This document shows positions 1 to 9,561 of a stretch of 64,000 nt of DNA, piece after piece. How positions within the stretch are numbered: the stretch's first letter is position 1; each line of letters opens with the position of its first letter. Location: contig NZ_JAHKSN010000016.1 of the NCBI RefSeq assembly GCF_018863415.1, positions 46,622 through 110,621 of the forward strand, read 5' to 3'. The notes under the pieces are model-generated. The model did no database searches, was not told where the DNA came from, and saw only the letters and a program-made list of their open reading frames with translations. The DNA comes from Deinococcus aestuarii. GTDB taxonomy: Bacteria > Deinococcota > Deinococci > Deinococcales > Deinococcaceae. The position numbers and the translations under genes were made by a program.

Positions 1-2156
1 ACGGTCACCTCGCCGCCCGGCCCGACCTGATCGGCACTCAGCCGCGCGTCTTCCAGCTCGAAGGTCGTGTACGAGAGCCCGAAGCCGAAGGGGAAGAGGG
101 GCGTCAGGCCGTGCCGGTCCACGTGGCGGTAGCCGATGGAGAGCCCCTCCCGGTACTCGACGTGTCCGTTCTCGCCGGGGTACTGCACGTCGGGCGTCTC
201 GGGGTGGGTGGGGTCGTCCGAGAGCCGCGCGGGAAAGGTCTGCGGCAATCTCCCGCCGGGGTCGGTGTGGCCCAGCAGCACGTCCGCGAAGGCGTGCCCG
301 GCCTCCTGTCCCGGGAACCAGCCCTGCAAGAGGGCGGGCACCTCGCCCAGCCACGGCATCAGCACCGGGCCGCCCGTCTGGAGCAGGACGACCGTGCGCG
401 GGTTGGCGGCCACCACGGCGCGGACGAGTTCGTCCTGGCGGCCGGGCAGGTCCAGGCCCCAGCGGTCCACCCCCTCCGTCTCCCAGTCGCCGTTCGTCCC
501 GACGCACACCACCGCGTAATCCGCCTCGCGCGCCGCGAGCACCGCCTCCTCCAGCGCCGTGGGGGAGAGGGGCGCCCGGAAGCCCAGCCGTACCGCGTTC
601 AGGGGCACGAAGCCGCCCCCGCGCGGCTCGAACTCGACCGTGGCCGCGTGCTCCCCGGCAGCGAGGAAAACGCTCCTGCGCCGTTCGGCGCTGCCCATCC
701 CGAAGTAGGTGTCGCCCGGCTGCCAGTCCGTCCGGTTGTCGAGCACCTCCTGCCCGTCCACGAGGAGTCGGCTCAGCCCCGCGCTCGCCAGGCTCAGCTC
801 GTACTCGCCGCCCTGCGGAACGGGCAGGGTCAGGCTCAGCCGGGCGCGGAAGGACGTGGGGTCCACGCCCTCCGGGAAGGAGAACCACATGACCTCGCCC
901 CCCCGGCGTTTCTCGGTCGCCACGGGCTCGCCGCTCTCGCCGAAGTACTCGATGTGCAGGGGAACGTCCGGCGTGGGCAGGAAGCGGTCGTTGTCACAGC
1001 CGACGGCGTGGGTGACGTTCTCCTCGCCCAGCGCCGCGCGCAGCCCCTCCAGCGGGGAGACGCGGCGGTGGGCGTTCATCTGCGCGCTGCCGCCGCCCAT
1101 GACCTGCCCGGTCGCCGCGTTCGGCCCGATGACGGCGACTCTGGCCTTTGCGGGAAGAGGCAGTAACCCGCCCTCGTTCTTGAGGAGCACCGTCCCCTCG
1201 GCCCCGGCGCGGCGGATCAGGGCGCGGGTGTCCGTATATTCCTCGTCACGCTCGGCCTCGTCGCACACGTCGCGGGGCTGGTCGAAGGTCCCGGTGCGCT
1301 CGATCAGGCGCAGCACGTTGCGGGCGGCCTCCCGGACGGCCTGCCGGGTCGCCTCGTCGTTCTGCGCTTCCTCCAGCAGCGCCCCCCTGGCCCTCGCCGG
1401 GCCGGGCATCTCCAGGTCGAGGCCCGCCCGCACGCTCTCGCCCGCCGAATGGGTGCCGCCCCAGTCGCTCATCACCAGGCCGTCGAAGCCCCACTCGCCG
1501 CGCAGGATGCCATTGATCAGACGGGGATTCTCGCTGCAATAGGTGCCGTCCAGCCGGTTGTACCCGGTCATGATCGCCCACGCGCCACCCCGCCTGACCG
1601 TCATCTCGAAGGGCAGCAGGTACAGCTCGCGCAGCGCCCGCTCGGGGATGTCCGAACTGATCGTGTTGCGCTGGTACTCCGACTCGTTGCCGACGTAGTG
1701 CTTGACGGTGGCGGCCACGCCCCCCGACTGGAGGCCCTGCACGTAGGCGGTCCCCAGGCTCCCGGTCAGGAAGGGGTCTTCGGAGTAGCTCTCGAAGTTG
1801 CGCCCGTTCAGCGTCGAGCGGAAGAGGTTCATGGTGGGGGCGAGCAGCACCCCCGCGCCCTTGTCCCGCACCTCCCGGGCGAGGTGGACGCCGACCTCGC
1901 GCAGCAATTCGACGTTCCAAGTGCTGCCCAGGGCGATGCCCACCGGGAAGGCCGCCGTCTTCCTGCCGCCGACGAGGGGACCGCCGCCGCGCGCCCCGGC
2001 GGGGCCGTCGGTGACCTTCAAGGAGGGGACGTTCAGGCGCGGGACAGGGACGGTGCGCCAGAAGTCGGCTCCGGCCAGCAGCGAGACCTGCTCCTCCAGG
2101 GTCATCCCGTCGAGCAGGGAGTCGAGATCGGTCGTTCGCTGGTCGGCCTTCGTCAT
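1..2156 (-). CDS. GH3 beta-glucosidase with PA14-like insert (C-terminus cut by window edge)
   Basis: This is the last visible gene of the minus-strand glycan operon; about 718 residues are present and the gene runs off the left edge. Translation from the ATG at 2156 gives a GH3 N-terminal barrel with the substrate-site KVTDGP motif and the nucleophile motif MSDWGG (Asp near residue 231). It is followed by the GH3 C-terminal domain (VLLKNEGGLLPLP), interrupted at about residues 400-540 by a PA14-like beta-sandwich region. It continues into a fibronectin-III-like tail (PFGFGLSYTTF). No signal peptide is seen, so it probably works in the cytosol, hydrolysing terminal beta-linked glucose or xylose from imported oligosaccharides. 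It starts 49 bases after the GH1 gene, consistent with co-transcription. Exact sugar specificity cannot be read from the sequence. Confidence 0.93.
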   Translation of the reverse strand, partial: MTKADQRTTDLDSLLDGMTLEEQVSLLAGADFWRTVPVPRLNVPSLKVTDGPAGARGGGPLVGGRKTAAFPVGIALGSTWNVELLREVGVHLAREVRDKGAGVLLAPTMNLFRSTLNGRNFESYSEDPFLTGSLGTAYVQGLQSGGVAATVKHYVGNESEYQRNTISSDIPERALRELYLLPFEMTVRRGGAWAIMTGYNRLDGTYCSENPRLINGILRGEWGFDGLVMSDWGGTHSAGESVRAGLDLEMPGPARARGALLEEAQNDEATRQAVREAARNVLRLIERTGTFDQPRDVCDEAERDEEYTDTRALIRRAGAEGTVLLKNEGGLLPLPAKARVAVIGPNAATGQVMGGGSAQMNAHRRVSPLEGLRAALGEENVTHAVGCDNDRFLPTPDVPLHIEYFGESGEPVATEKRRGGEVMWFSFPEGVDPTSFRARLSLTLPVPQGGEYELSLASAGLSRLLVDGQEVLDNRTDWQPGDTYFGMGSAERRRSVFLAAGEHAATVEFEPRGGGFVPLNAVRLGFRAPLSPTALEEAVLAAREADYAVVCVGTNGDWETEGVDRWGLDLPGRQDELVRAVVAANPRTVVLLQTGGPVLMPWLGEVPALLQGWFPGQEAGHAFADVLLGHTDPGGRLPQTFPARLSDDPTHPETPDVQYPGENGHVEYREGLSIGYRHVDRHGLTPLFPFGFGLSYTTFELEDARLSADQVGPGGEVT

Positions 2157-2205
2157 GGAAAAACCTCTGAAGAAAGGGAGAAAGGGGGAGAGGGGGCGCA
2201 GAAGC

Positions 2206-3579
2206 CTACCCCTCCTCCCCCCGGGCCAGCCTGCCGTACCACTCGCCGCTGGCCTTCACGGTGCGCCGCCCGGTGCCGTAGTCCACCCGCACCAGCCCGA
2301 AGCGTTTGCTGTATCCCTCGGCCCACTCGAAGTTGTCGAGCAGGCTCCAGGCGAAGTAGCCCTTCAGGGGAACGCCTGCCCGAATCGCGTCCCGGCAGGC
2401 GGCGAGGTGGCGCTCAATGTAGCGGCGGCGGGCCTCGTCGTGAATTTGGCCGTCCGGCGTGGGGCGGTCGTCATAGGCCGCGCCGTTCTCGGTGACGTAC
2501 AGCACGGGCGGGGCGTAGTCCTGGTGGACCCGCACCAGAATCTCGCGCAGGCCGTCCGGGTACACCTCCCAGTCGAAGGCCGTGTATTCCCCCTCCGGGC
2601 GAAGCTGGCGCGTGTCCATGAGACCGCGCTCGCCGGGCGCGTGCTCCACCACGCTGCGCTGGTAGTAGTTCACGCCGAGAAAGTCGGTCCGCGCGGCGAT
2701 GGTTTCCAGGTCACCCGGCTGGATCGCTTCCTCGAAGGCCGGGGCGTGCGGGCGGTACAGGTCCAGCATGTCCGCCGGATACCCCCGCCCGTACACCGGG
2801 TCGAGAAACCAGCGGTTGAGGAACCCGTCCCCGCGCCGGGCGGCGGCCACGTCCTCGGGCCGGTCGGTAGCGGGCTGCTGTGGCCCCAGGATCAGGGTGA
2901 TGCCCACCCGGGCGTCCGGCACCCGCGCCCGGACCCTCTCCACCGCCAGCCCGTGCGACAGCAGCAGGTGGTGGGAGGCGAGCAGGCCCGTCGCCAGGTC
3001 CTGCCCCCCCGGCGCGTGGATGCCCACCACATTTCCCAGAAAGGCCGCGCACCACGGCTCGTTGTGGGTGATCCAGCCCCTTACCCGGTCGCCGAGCCGA
3101 CCCGCCACCGCGTCCGCGTACTCGGCGAAGGCGTACGCCGTGTTGCGGTTCGCCCACCCGCCCGCGTCCTGCAACACCTGCGGCAGGTCCCAGTGGTACA
3201 GCGTCACGTACGGGTCCACGCCCCGCGCGAGCAGCCCGTCGGTGAGGCGGTCGTAGAAGTCGAGTCCCCGGGCGTTCACCTCGCCCCGCCCGCCCGGCAC
3301 CACGCGCGGCCACGCGACCGAGAAGCGGTAGGCGTTCAGCCCCAGCGCCCGCATCAGCCCCAGGTCTTCCTCCCAGCGGTGGTAGTGGTCGCAGGCCACG
3401 TCGCCGTTCTCGCCCGCCTTGACCTTGCCCGGCGTGTGGCTGAAGGTGTCCCAGATGCTCGGGCTGCGCCCGTCCTCGGCCACCGCCCCCTCGATCTGGT
3501 AGGCGGCGGTCGCCGTGCCCCAGGCGAAGTCGGCGGGGAAGTCGGTCTTACGGAGGCTCTGGGTCTCGCTCACGGTCAC
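2206..3579 (-). CDS. GH1 beta-glucosidase/beta-galactosidase
   Basis: A 457-residue GH1 enzyme, the usual length for the family. The chosen start is the GTG at 3579, whose first four bases overlap the TGA of the upstream ATPase gene. A longer in-frame reading to 3732 only adds ATPase shadow sequence. The N-terminus [15 protein letters not shown] is the GH1 signature. The acid/base is the Glu of THNEPW (about residue 174) and the nucleophile is the Glu of YVTENG (about residue 364). No signal peptide: a cytosolic retaining beta-glycosidase. With the neighbouring importer and GH3 enzyme it probably degrades imported beta-linked oligosaccharides. GH1 also contains galactosidases, mannosidases and fucosidases, so the sugar is open. 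Confidence 0.95.
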   Translation of the reverse strand: MTVSETQSLRKTDFPADFAWGTATAAYQIEGAVAEDGRSPSIWDTFSHTPGKVKAGENGDVACDHYHRWEEDLGLMRALGLNAYRFSVAWPRVVPGGRGEVNARGLDFYDRLTDGLLARGVDPYVTLYHWDLPQVLQDAGGWANRNTAYAFAEYADAVAGRLGDRVRGWITHNEPWCAAFLGNVVGIHAPGGQDLATGLLASHHLLLSHGLAVERVRARVPDARVGITLILGPQQPATDRPEDVAAARRGDGFLNRWFLDPVYGRGYPADMLDLYRPHAPAFEEAIQPGDLETIAARTDFLGVNYYQRSVVEHAPGERGLMDTRQLRPEGEYTAFDWEVYPDGLREILVRVHQDYAPPVLYVTENGAAYDDRPTPDGQIHDEARRRYIERHLAACRDAIRAGVPLKGYFAWSLLDNFEWAEGYSKRFGLVRVDYGTGRRTVKASGEWYGRLARGEEG

Positions 3580-4631
3580 GCGGTCACCTCGGGTTGGGCT
3601 GGGGGCTGGGGGTGGAGGGGAGGCTGGGCGGCCAGTACGGGGTCGTGCAGGATGCAGCGCGCCTGGTGGCCGGGGCCCACGTCGTACATCTTCGGCAGGC
3701 CCTCGCGGCACACGGGCCGGGCGTGTGGGCACCTCGGCTCGAAGGGGCAGCCGGGCGGCAGGTTCGTCAGGTCGGGGACCTCTCCCCGCGCCTCGACGCG
3801 CTCGGGGTGCAGGCCCTCCTCGGGCTTGGGAGCCGCACTCTTGAGCAGTTGCGTGTACGGCATCTGCGGGTGGTCGATCACCCGCCCCGCCGGACCGACC
3901 TCCACGATGTGCCCGGTGTACATCACCGCGATGCGGTCGGCCATGTACCGCGCCCCCGCGAGGTCGTGGGTGATGAACAGCATCGAGAGCCCCTCCTGGT
4001 CGCGCAGGTCGAGCAGCAGGTTCATGATGTCGAGGCGGATGGACACGTCGAGCGCCGAGGTCGGCTCGTCCGCGAGGATCAGCTCGGGCCGCGCGGCCAG
4101 CGCCCGGGCGATCACCACCCGCTGCCGCTGCCCGCCGCTCAGCTCGTGTGGCTTCTTGACGGCGTAGCTCGCCCCCGGTGAGAGGCCCACCCGGTCGAGG
4201 AGGGCGTTGACCTGCTCGCCCACGTCCCGCCCCCGCGCCAGCCCGTGCAGTCTCAGCGGGCGCGACAGGATGTAGCCAATCGTGTGCAGGCCGTTGAGGC
4301 TGCCGTAGGGGTCCTGAAAGATCATCTGGACGTGCTTGCGAAATCTCCTCAGCCGCGCGCCGCCCATCCGCAGCGGCACCTCCTCACCGGCCAAGCGCAT
4401 GGTCCCCGAGGTCGGCTCGTGGAGGTGGCCGATCAGTCGGGCGACCGTGCTCTTGCCCGAGCCCGACTCGCCGACGAGGCCCAGCACCTCGCCGCGCCCG
4501 ATGGTGAGGTCCACGTGGTTGACGGCGGTGACGCTCTTGCCCGCGCGCCCCACCTTGAAGACCTTGGTGAGGCCGCGCGCCTCCAGGGCCGCCCCGAGGC
4601 TCAGGCCCGTGCTAGTCGCTGGCGAGAGCAT
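3576..4631 (-). CDS. Opp/Dpp-type ABC importer ATPase, F subunit
   Basis: A 351-residue ABC ATPase of the oligopeptide/dipeptide F type. It has Walker [10 protein letters not shown], signature LSGGQRQR, Walker [13 protein letters not shown] and the C-terminal oligo-HPY region with the cysteine-rich [14 protein letters not shown] segment. It overlaps the end of the permease-ATPase fusion by 20 bases and the GH1 start by 4, so it is translationally coupled on both sides. It should pair with the ATPase half of the fusion to power uptake. Although the family is named for peptides, many members carry oligosaccharides (for example cello- or manno-oligosaccharides in Thermotoga). The adjoining glycosidases suggest the same here; that substrate is an inference. 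Confidence 0.95.
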   Translation of the reverse strand: MLSPATSTGLSLGAALEARGLTKVFKVGRAGKSVTAVNHVDLTIGRGEVLGLVGESGSGKSTVARLIGHLHEPTSGTMRLAGEEVPLRMGGARLRRFRKHVQMIFQDPYGSLNGLHTIGYILSRPLRLHGLARGRDVGEQVNALLDRVGLSPGASYAVKKPHELSGGQRQRVVIARALAARPELILADEPTSALDVSIRLDIMNLLLDLRDQEGLSMLFITHDLAGARYMADRIAVMYTGHIVEVGPAGRVIDHPQMPYTQLLKSAAPKPEEGLHPERVEARGEVPDLTNLPPGCPFEPRCPHARPVCREGLPKMYDVGPGHQARCILHDPVLAAQPPLHPQPPAQPEVTA

Positions 4632-6564
4632 GGCCCCCCTCCTGTGGTCCCGTCTCCTTCACGGCGGGCGAGTGCAGGAAGCACGCGACCCGGTGCCCGG
4701 CCTCCACCTCGACGCTCGCGGGCTTGTGAACGTCGCAGGTCCCCGGCATCCGCGACGGGCAGCGGTCGTAGAAGGGGCAGCCCGTCAGCTCCAGATTCAG
4801 CGGCGGCGGGCGCCCGGGAATCCCCTCGCGCCGCTCGCGCTCGCCGGAGAGCGGCGGGAAGGCCGTCATCAGCCGCCGGGTGTACGGGTGCTTGGGCTGG
4901 CGGTAGATGTCGGCGGCGGGCGCCTCCTCCACGATCTCGCCCGCGTACATGATGGCGATGCGGTCGCTCATCTCGACGAGCAGCGAGAGGTCGTGGGTGA
5001 TGAAGATGATGGCGATGCCGAGTTCCCGGCGCACCTCGTCGATCTCCTGCAAGATCTGCCGCTGCACCACCACGTCCAGCGCGGTCGTCGGCTCGTCCAT
5101 CACGACGAGTTTCGGCTCCAGGGCGAGCGCGATGGCGATGACCACCCGCTGCTTCATCCCGCCCGAGAGCTGGTGCGGGTAGGCGTCGAGGTAACTCTCG
5201 CGGATGCCGACGAGGCGGAAGAGTTCCTTGGCCCGCGCCTCCAGTTTTCCCTTGTCCTTGACCCCGTGCGCCTGCATCGCGTCGTAGACCTGCTCCCGAA
5301 TCTTGATGACCGGGTTGAGGATATTCATGCTGGCCTGGAAGACGAGGGAATAGTCCTTCCAGCGCACCCGGCGCAATTCCTCGGGACTCAGCGCGAGGAG
5401 GTCCTTGCCGTCCAGCACCGCCTCACCGCCGAACACCGCGCCGGGTGGGTCGAGCAAGCGGGTCGCCGCGAAGGCCAGCGTGGACTTGCCGCAGCCCGAC
5501 TCACCCGCGAGGCCGACAAATTCGCCGCGCTTCACGTCCAGGCTCACGTCGCGCACGGCCCGCACCGGCCCGAGAGGGGTGACGTACCCCGCGTCGAGGT
5601 GCCGGATGGAGAGCAGGGTGTCGGCGGACGGCGGGGCCGCGACCTTCGGGCCCTTCCCACGCCTCAGGACCTTCGTCGCCTTGTTCGCGTGGTTGGCCTT
5701 GGGGTTGGTGATCTCGTCGATGCCGAAGTTCAGCAGCGCGCAGGCGGTCCCGAGCAGAGCGATCCCCAGCCCCGGCCACGCGAACCACCACCACGCCCCC
5801 TGGAGGAGGGCGCCCCGGGCCTGTGCCCAGTACAGCATGGTGCCCCAGGTGATCTTGCCCACGTCGCCCACGCCGATAAAGGAGAGCGACGCCTCGGCGA
5901 GGATGGCGTACAGCGCGGTGGAAAAGAAGTTCGCCATGATGAGGCCCGCGAGGTTGGGCAGCATCTCCGCGAAGATGATCCGCCCCGGCCCCTCCCCGGT
6001 GGCGACGGCGGCCTGCACGAAGTCGCGCCCCCGCAGCGCCAGCGCCTGCCCGCGCAGCACCCGCGCCCCGAAGGCCCAGCCCGTCAGCGAGATCACCAGG
6101 ATGATCGGCCACACCCCGCCGCCGCGCAGGAACGCCCCCGCCACGATCAATAGGGGCAGCCCCGGCAGCACCAGAAAGACGTTGACGACCGTGTTGATGA
6201 TCTCGTCGGTGCGCCCCCCGAAGTAGGCGGCGGCGATGCCCAGGGTCGTGCCGATGGCGGTTGCCACCAGCCCGGAGGCGAAGCCGATCAGCAGCGTGAG
6301 CCTCGCCCCGTACAGCAGTTGCGCCAGGATGTCCTGCCCGAGCGCGGTCGTGCCCAGCGGGTGCGCCGCCGAGGGTTTGAGCCACGTCCCGAACTCCAGC
6401 GAGGTCGGGTCGTAGGGGGTGAGCAGCGGGGCGAAGAGGCCCATCAGCAGCAGCAGCAGCAGGATGGCCGCCCCCGCGGCGGCGCGCGGCGAGCGCAGCA
6501 CGAAGCGCAGGCCACGCGGATTGAACCGCGGCCTGGGCGTGCGGTTGACGGGGATGACGGTCAC
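4612..6564 (-). CDS. Fused Opp/Dpp ABC permease (C type) and ATPase (D type)
   Basis: One uninterrupted 650-residue frame that joins two subunits usually encoded separately. Residues about 1-290 are a DppC/OppC permease: an N-terminal membrane segment followed by PYDPTS, the HPLGTTALGQDILAQLLYG motif and several further membrane helices. A basic linker (KANHANKATKVLRRGKGPK) leads to residues about 325-650, a DppD/OppD ATPase with Walker A GESGCGKST, signature LSGGMKQRV, Walker B LVVMDEPTTALD and the oligo-HPY tail CPFYDRCPSRM. The start is the GTG at 6564, overlapping the stop of the upstream permease by four bases. The longer reading frame up to 7563 is permease shadow. Such fusions are known in this transporter family but are a minority arrangement. 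Confidence 0.93.
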   Translation of the reverse strand: MTVIPVNRTPRPRFNPRGLRFVLRSPRAAAGAAILLLLLLMGLFAPLLTPYDPTSLEFGTWLKPSAAHPLGTTALGQDILAQLLYGARLTLLIGFASGLVATAIGTTLGIAAAYFGGRTDEIINTVVNVFLVLPGLPLLIVAGAFLRGGGVWPIILVISLTGWAFGARVLRGQALALRGRDFVQAAVATGEGPGRIIFAEMLPNLAGLIMANFFSTALYAILAEASLSFIGVGDVGKITWGTMLYWAQARGALLQGAWWWFAWPGLGIALLGTACALLNFGIDEITNPKANHANKATKVLRRGKGPKVAAPPSADTLLSIRHLDAGYVTPLGPVRAVRDVSLDVKRGEFVGLAGESGCGKSTLAFAATRLLDPPGAVFGGEAVLDGKDLLALSPEELRRVRWKDYSLVFQASMNILNPVIKIREQVYDAMQAHGVKDKGKLEARAKELFRLVGIRESYLDAYPHQLSGGMKQRVVIAIALALEPKLVVMDEPTTALDVVVQRQILQEIDEVRRELGIAIIFITHDLSLLVEMSDRIAIMYAGEIVEEAPAADIYRQPKHPYTRRLMTAFPPLSGERERREGIPGRPPPLNLELTGCPFYDRCPSRMPGTCDVHKPASVEVEAGHRVACFLHSPAVKETGPQEGGHALASD

Positions 6565-7547
6565 GTGATCCTCCCGTCCCGCACGCGCGGGTCGAGCACC
6601 GCGTACAGCGCGTCCACGATGAAGTTGGCGATGAGGACCGCCAGCGCGATGAAGAGGAAGATCGCCTGCATCAGCGGGTAGTCGAGTCCCACGACTGCCT
6701 GGTACAGGTACAGCCCCAGGCCGGGGTACGAGAACACCGTCTCGGTGAGGATCGAGCCGCCCACCACGAACCCCAGCGCGATGCCGAAGGCGGTGAAGGA
6801 GGGCAGCAGCGCGTTTCTCAGGATGTAGCGGTTCAGGATGCGGCCGTCGGATAAGCCCTTGGCCCGCGCGAAGGCGAGGTAATCCTCCCCCATCACGTTC
6901 ATGACGTTGTTGCGCATGGTGATCAGCCAGCCGCCCGCCGACGTGACGATGATGGTCAGCGCGGGCAACACGGCGTGCCGCAGCATGGACAACCACCACT
7001 CCGGGCTGAAGGGGGTCAGGAAGGGGTCGAGGTTGCCGCTGAGGGGAAAGATGCTCTGCCGGTACGCGAGGAAATACAGCAGCAGCAGCGCGAACCAGAA
7101 GTACGGCATGGAGTTCAGAAAGAGGGCGACCGGCGGCAGGGCGTCGGCCACCCGGCCCCCGCGCCGCCACGCGGAATACAGCCCGAAGGCGCTGCCGAGC
7201 AGGAACGACAGGATGGTCGTCACGCCGATGAGGCCGATGGTCCACGGCGCCGCCTGCGCGATGATGTCGCTCACCGGGGTCGGAAACTGCCCGATGGAGC
7301 GCCCGAAGTCGCCGCGCAGCAGCCGCCCGAGGTACTGGAAATACTGCTCGATCAATGTGCCCTGGTTGTCGAGGCCGTAAGCCTTCGTGAGCGCCGTGAC
7401 CGCCTGCGGGTCGAGGCGGCCCTGGTACTTGGCGATCATCGCGCCGATGGGGTCGCCCGGCACGAGCCGGGGCAGGATGAAGTTGAGGGTCACCGCCACC
7501 CACAGGGTGAACAGCAAGACGCCGAACTTGCGCAGGAGGTAGGGCAT
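6561..7547 (-). CDS. Opp/Dpp-type ABC importer permease, B subunit
   Basis: A 328-residue inner-membrane permease of the DppB/OppB type. The N-terminal segment MPYLLRKFGVLLFTLWVAVT and the LVPGDP motif are typical, and about six hydrophobic segments follow. The cytoplasmic EAA-like loop that contacts the ATPase is visible around AFARAKGLSDGRI. It is the first gene of the tightly overlapping permease-fusion-ATPase-GH1 run, and lies about 310 bases downstream of the solute-binding protein gene. It forms the import pore together with the permease half of the fused protein. Substrate is inferred to be an oligosaccharide from context. Confidence 0.95.
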   Translation of the reverse strand: MPYLLRKFGVLLFTLWVAVTLNFILPRLVPGDPIGAMIAKYQGRLDPQAVTALTKAYGLDNQGTLIEQYFQYLGRLLRGDFGRSIGQFPTPVSDIIAQAAPWTIGLIGVTTILSFLLGSAFGLYSAWRRGGRVADALPPVALFLNSMPYFWFALLLLYFLAYRQSIFPLSGNLDPFLTPFSPEWWLSMLRHAVLPALTIIVTSAGGWLITMRNNVMNVMGEDYLAFARAKGLSDGRILNRYILRNALLPSFTAFGIALGFVVGGSILTETVFSYPGLGLYLYQAVVGLDYPLMQAIFLFIALAVLIANFIVDALYAVLDPRVRDGRIT

Positions 7548-7861
7548 GGGGCCTCCTCAACATGGGGGGCGGGACGGGAGTGGTCCCAGTCCCACCCGGG
7601 AGAATGCAGGGCGCGGCGAGGCTTATTCAGGGAGAGGTGGTCTTTCTACCACTCCCCCTTGAGGGGGGAGGTTGGGACTTGTAGAGCTCCGCAGGAGAGG
7701 GGGTGAATGGGCACGACCTGTAGCGCCGTGAGAAGAAGTGGCAGGCCGTCTTGCGGAAGCCTCCGCCGCCCCGTCGCCCCCTCACCCCGGCCCTCTCCCG
7801 CAAGGGGAGAGGGAGAAACTGCGGCTCACCCCCTCGCCCCCTCAACCCGCCGGGACGCGCC
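7548..7861. repeat. Intergenic gap with two REP-like palindromes
   Basis: No gene is seen here. Two short GC palindromes stand out: CTCCCCC-ttga-GGGGGGAG around 7652-7670, and CCCTCTCCC paired with GGGAGAGGG around 7791-7813, the latter preceded by CCCCTCACCCCGGC. This sequence type is a common dispersed intergenic palindrome in GC-rich bacteria. In this position, between the binding-protein gene and the permease genes, the hairpins could also attenuate read-through so that more binding protein than membrane subunits is made. Confidence 0.5.
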
Positions 7862-9502
7862 TCACTTGGGCTTGACGTTGAGGTACATCAGGCGCGCGCC
7901 GGGCACGTCGTCGGGGCTGCCGTCGTTGTAGGGGTTTTGCGCGGTCGGGAAGTTCGTGAACTTGCTGGTGTTGTACAGCGAGAACTGCGCGCGGTCGGTC
8001 AGCGGCACCCACGGCATGTCCCGCGCCACGGTCGAGATCATGGTGGAGACGGCCTGCTTCTGCGCGGCGGGGTCGCTGGTGGAGCGGAAGGCGGCGATGG
8101 CCTTGGTGAGGTTCGGGTTGGTGTAGCGCGACAGGTTCGAGGGGGCCGTCTTGCCGACCGCCGCGCTGAGTTCGGGCGAGAACGACGAGTAGAACAGGTA
8201 GTACGGCGAAGGGCCGTTGCCCCAGCCCCAACTGATGCCCATGTCGTAGGTCGCGGTCTGGAGCCCGCCCGAGTAGCTGCTCCACGTCTGCTGGTCGATG
8301 CTGGTGTTGAGGCCGACCCGCTTGAGGTTGTCGCCCACGACCTGCGCCATCGTGATGAAGTCGGTCCAGCCCGCGCCCACCAGAATCTTGAAGGCCGGGA
8401 GGGGCTGGCCGTCCTTGCCCAGCCGCACGCCCTGCGCGTTCTTCTTGTACCCGGCGGCGGTCAGGGCCGCGTCGGCGGCGGCGGTGTCGTACTTGGGGGC
8501 CATGCCCTTCATGGAGGCGGGCAGCCACTGGGCCTGCTGGGCGGGAATCACCGCGCTCGCCGGGGCGGCGTTCAGCACGCCCGAGTAGGCCTTTTGCGCC
8601 ACGTCCTTGGTGTTGATCGCCGTCGCCAGGGCGCGGCGGAAGGCGGGGTCGGAAAAGGGCGCCTTGGTCGTGTTGAAGTACAGGAAGTTGGAGTTGTTGG
8701 TCGGCCACCAGTAGCTGAAGTTCGGGCCCTTCTGGGCGTAACCCCCCTTGGGGTCGGGAATCCCGACGTAGCCATAGTCGGCCTCGCCCTTGAGGAGTTG
8801 CAGCAGCGCGGCGTCGTTGCCGTTCGTCGCGCGCCACACCACCGCGTCCACGTAGGGCTGGCCCTTGATCCAGTAGTTGGGATTTTTCAGCACCCGCACG
8901 GCCTGCTGGCTGTAGGCGTCGAAGGTAAAGGGTCCGGTGCCGACCGGCTTGGCGTTCGTGTAGGTCAGCGGGTCCGTGACGCTGCTCCACAGGTGCTGGG
9001 GCACGATGGGCGTCAGCGCCAGGTAGAAAAAGATCGGCGTGTTCGCCCGGTTGAAGGTGAAGGTGACGGTGTTGCCGCTCGATTTCACGCCCGCCAGCCC
9101 GTTTTTCCACAGCCCGCTGAGGTCGAGCGCCGGGTACTGCTTGAGGTAGTTGAAGGTAAAGGCCACGTCGGCCGCCGTGAACGCCTGGCCGTCGTGCCAC
9201 TTCACGCCGGGCCGGGTCGTGACCGTCAGGGTCTTGTTGTCGGGGCTCCAGGCGTACTTCGTCCCCAGGACGTTGGTGACCTTGCCGTTCAGGCCGTTGA
9301 CGTAAAACAGCGTCTCGTAGATCGCCGAGTTCGTCGCCTGGAGGTGCTGGTCCCCCGGCGAGAAGGGGTTGAGGTTCTGCGCGCCCCACTGCGCGGCGCG
9401 CACGACCGTGAAGGTGGTCTTCGGTTGCTGGGCGAGGGCAGAGGCCCCGAGGGCGGCGGTGAGCAGGGCGAGGGGGGCGGCGAGGCGGGACAGTGGGTTC
9501 AT
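7862..9502 (-). CDS. Family 5 extracellular solute-binding protein of the Opp/Dpp importer
   Basis: A 546-residue secreted binding protein. The ATG at 9502 gives a clear Sec signal peptide (MNPLSRLAAPLALLTAALGA, cleavage near ALA-QQ) and has an upstream GAGGT ribosome site. The mature part has the family-5 hallmarks: NLNPFSPGDQHLQATNSAIY near the N-terminus, WSPDNKTLTVTTRPGVKWHDG, and FTAADVAFTFNYLK. No lipobox is seen, so it is probably periplasmic or retained at the envelope by another route. It captures the substrate for the permeases encoded downstream and follows the LacI gene by 59 bases. The upstream in-frame extension to 9799 is LacI shadow. Confidence 0.95.
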   Translation of the reverse strand: MNPLSRLAAPLALLTAALGASALAQQPKTTFTVVRAAQWGAQNLNPFSPGDQHLQATNSAIYETLFYVNGLNGKVTNVLGTKYAWSPDNKTLTVTTRPGVKWHDGQAFTAADVAFTFNYLKQYPALDLSGLWKNGLAGVKSSGNTVTFTFNRANTPIFFYLALTPIVPQHLWSSVTDPLTYTNAKPVGTGPFTFDAYSQQAVRVLKNPNYWIKGQPYVDAVVWRATNGNDAALLQLLKGEADYGYVGIPDPKGGYAQKGPNFSYWWPTNNSNFLYFNTTKAPFSDPAFRRALATAINTKDVAQKAYSGVLNAAPASAVIPAQQAQWLPASMKGMAPKYDTAAADAALTAAGYKKNAQGVRLGKDGQPLPAFKILVGAGWTDFITMAQVVGDNLKRVGLNTSIDQQTWSSYSGGLQTATYDMGISWGWGNGPSPYYLFYSSFSPELSAAVGKTAPSNLSRYTNPNLTKAIAAFRSTSDPAAQKQAVSTMISTVARDMPWVPLTDRAQFSLYNTSKFTNFPTAQNPYNDGSPDDVPGARLMYLNVKPK

Positions 9503-9561
9503 GCGGGACCTCGGGCAGTCTCCGGCGCGGGGCCGGGCGAGAGGGGCGGGGTGGGTGAGGG

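Noticed and set aside
111..1166. Long plus-strand open frames opposite the GH3 gene, and many similar long frames elsewhere
   Set aside because: Arg/Ala/Gly/Pro-rich, no motif, no ribosome site and fully antisense to genes with clear catalytic motifs; expected in GC-rich DNA.
6565..7563. An in-frame extension that would make the permease-ATPase fusion 983 residues long
   Set aside because: The added part is an arginine/alanine-rich shadow of the DppB permease gene; the GTG at 6564 overlapping the permease stop is the credible start.
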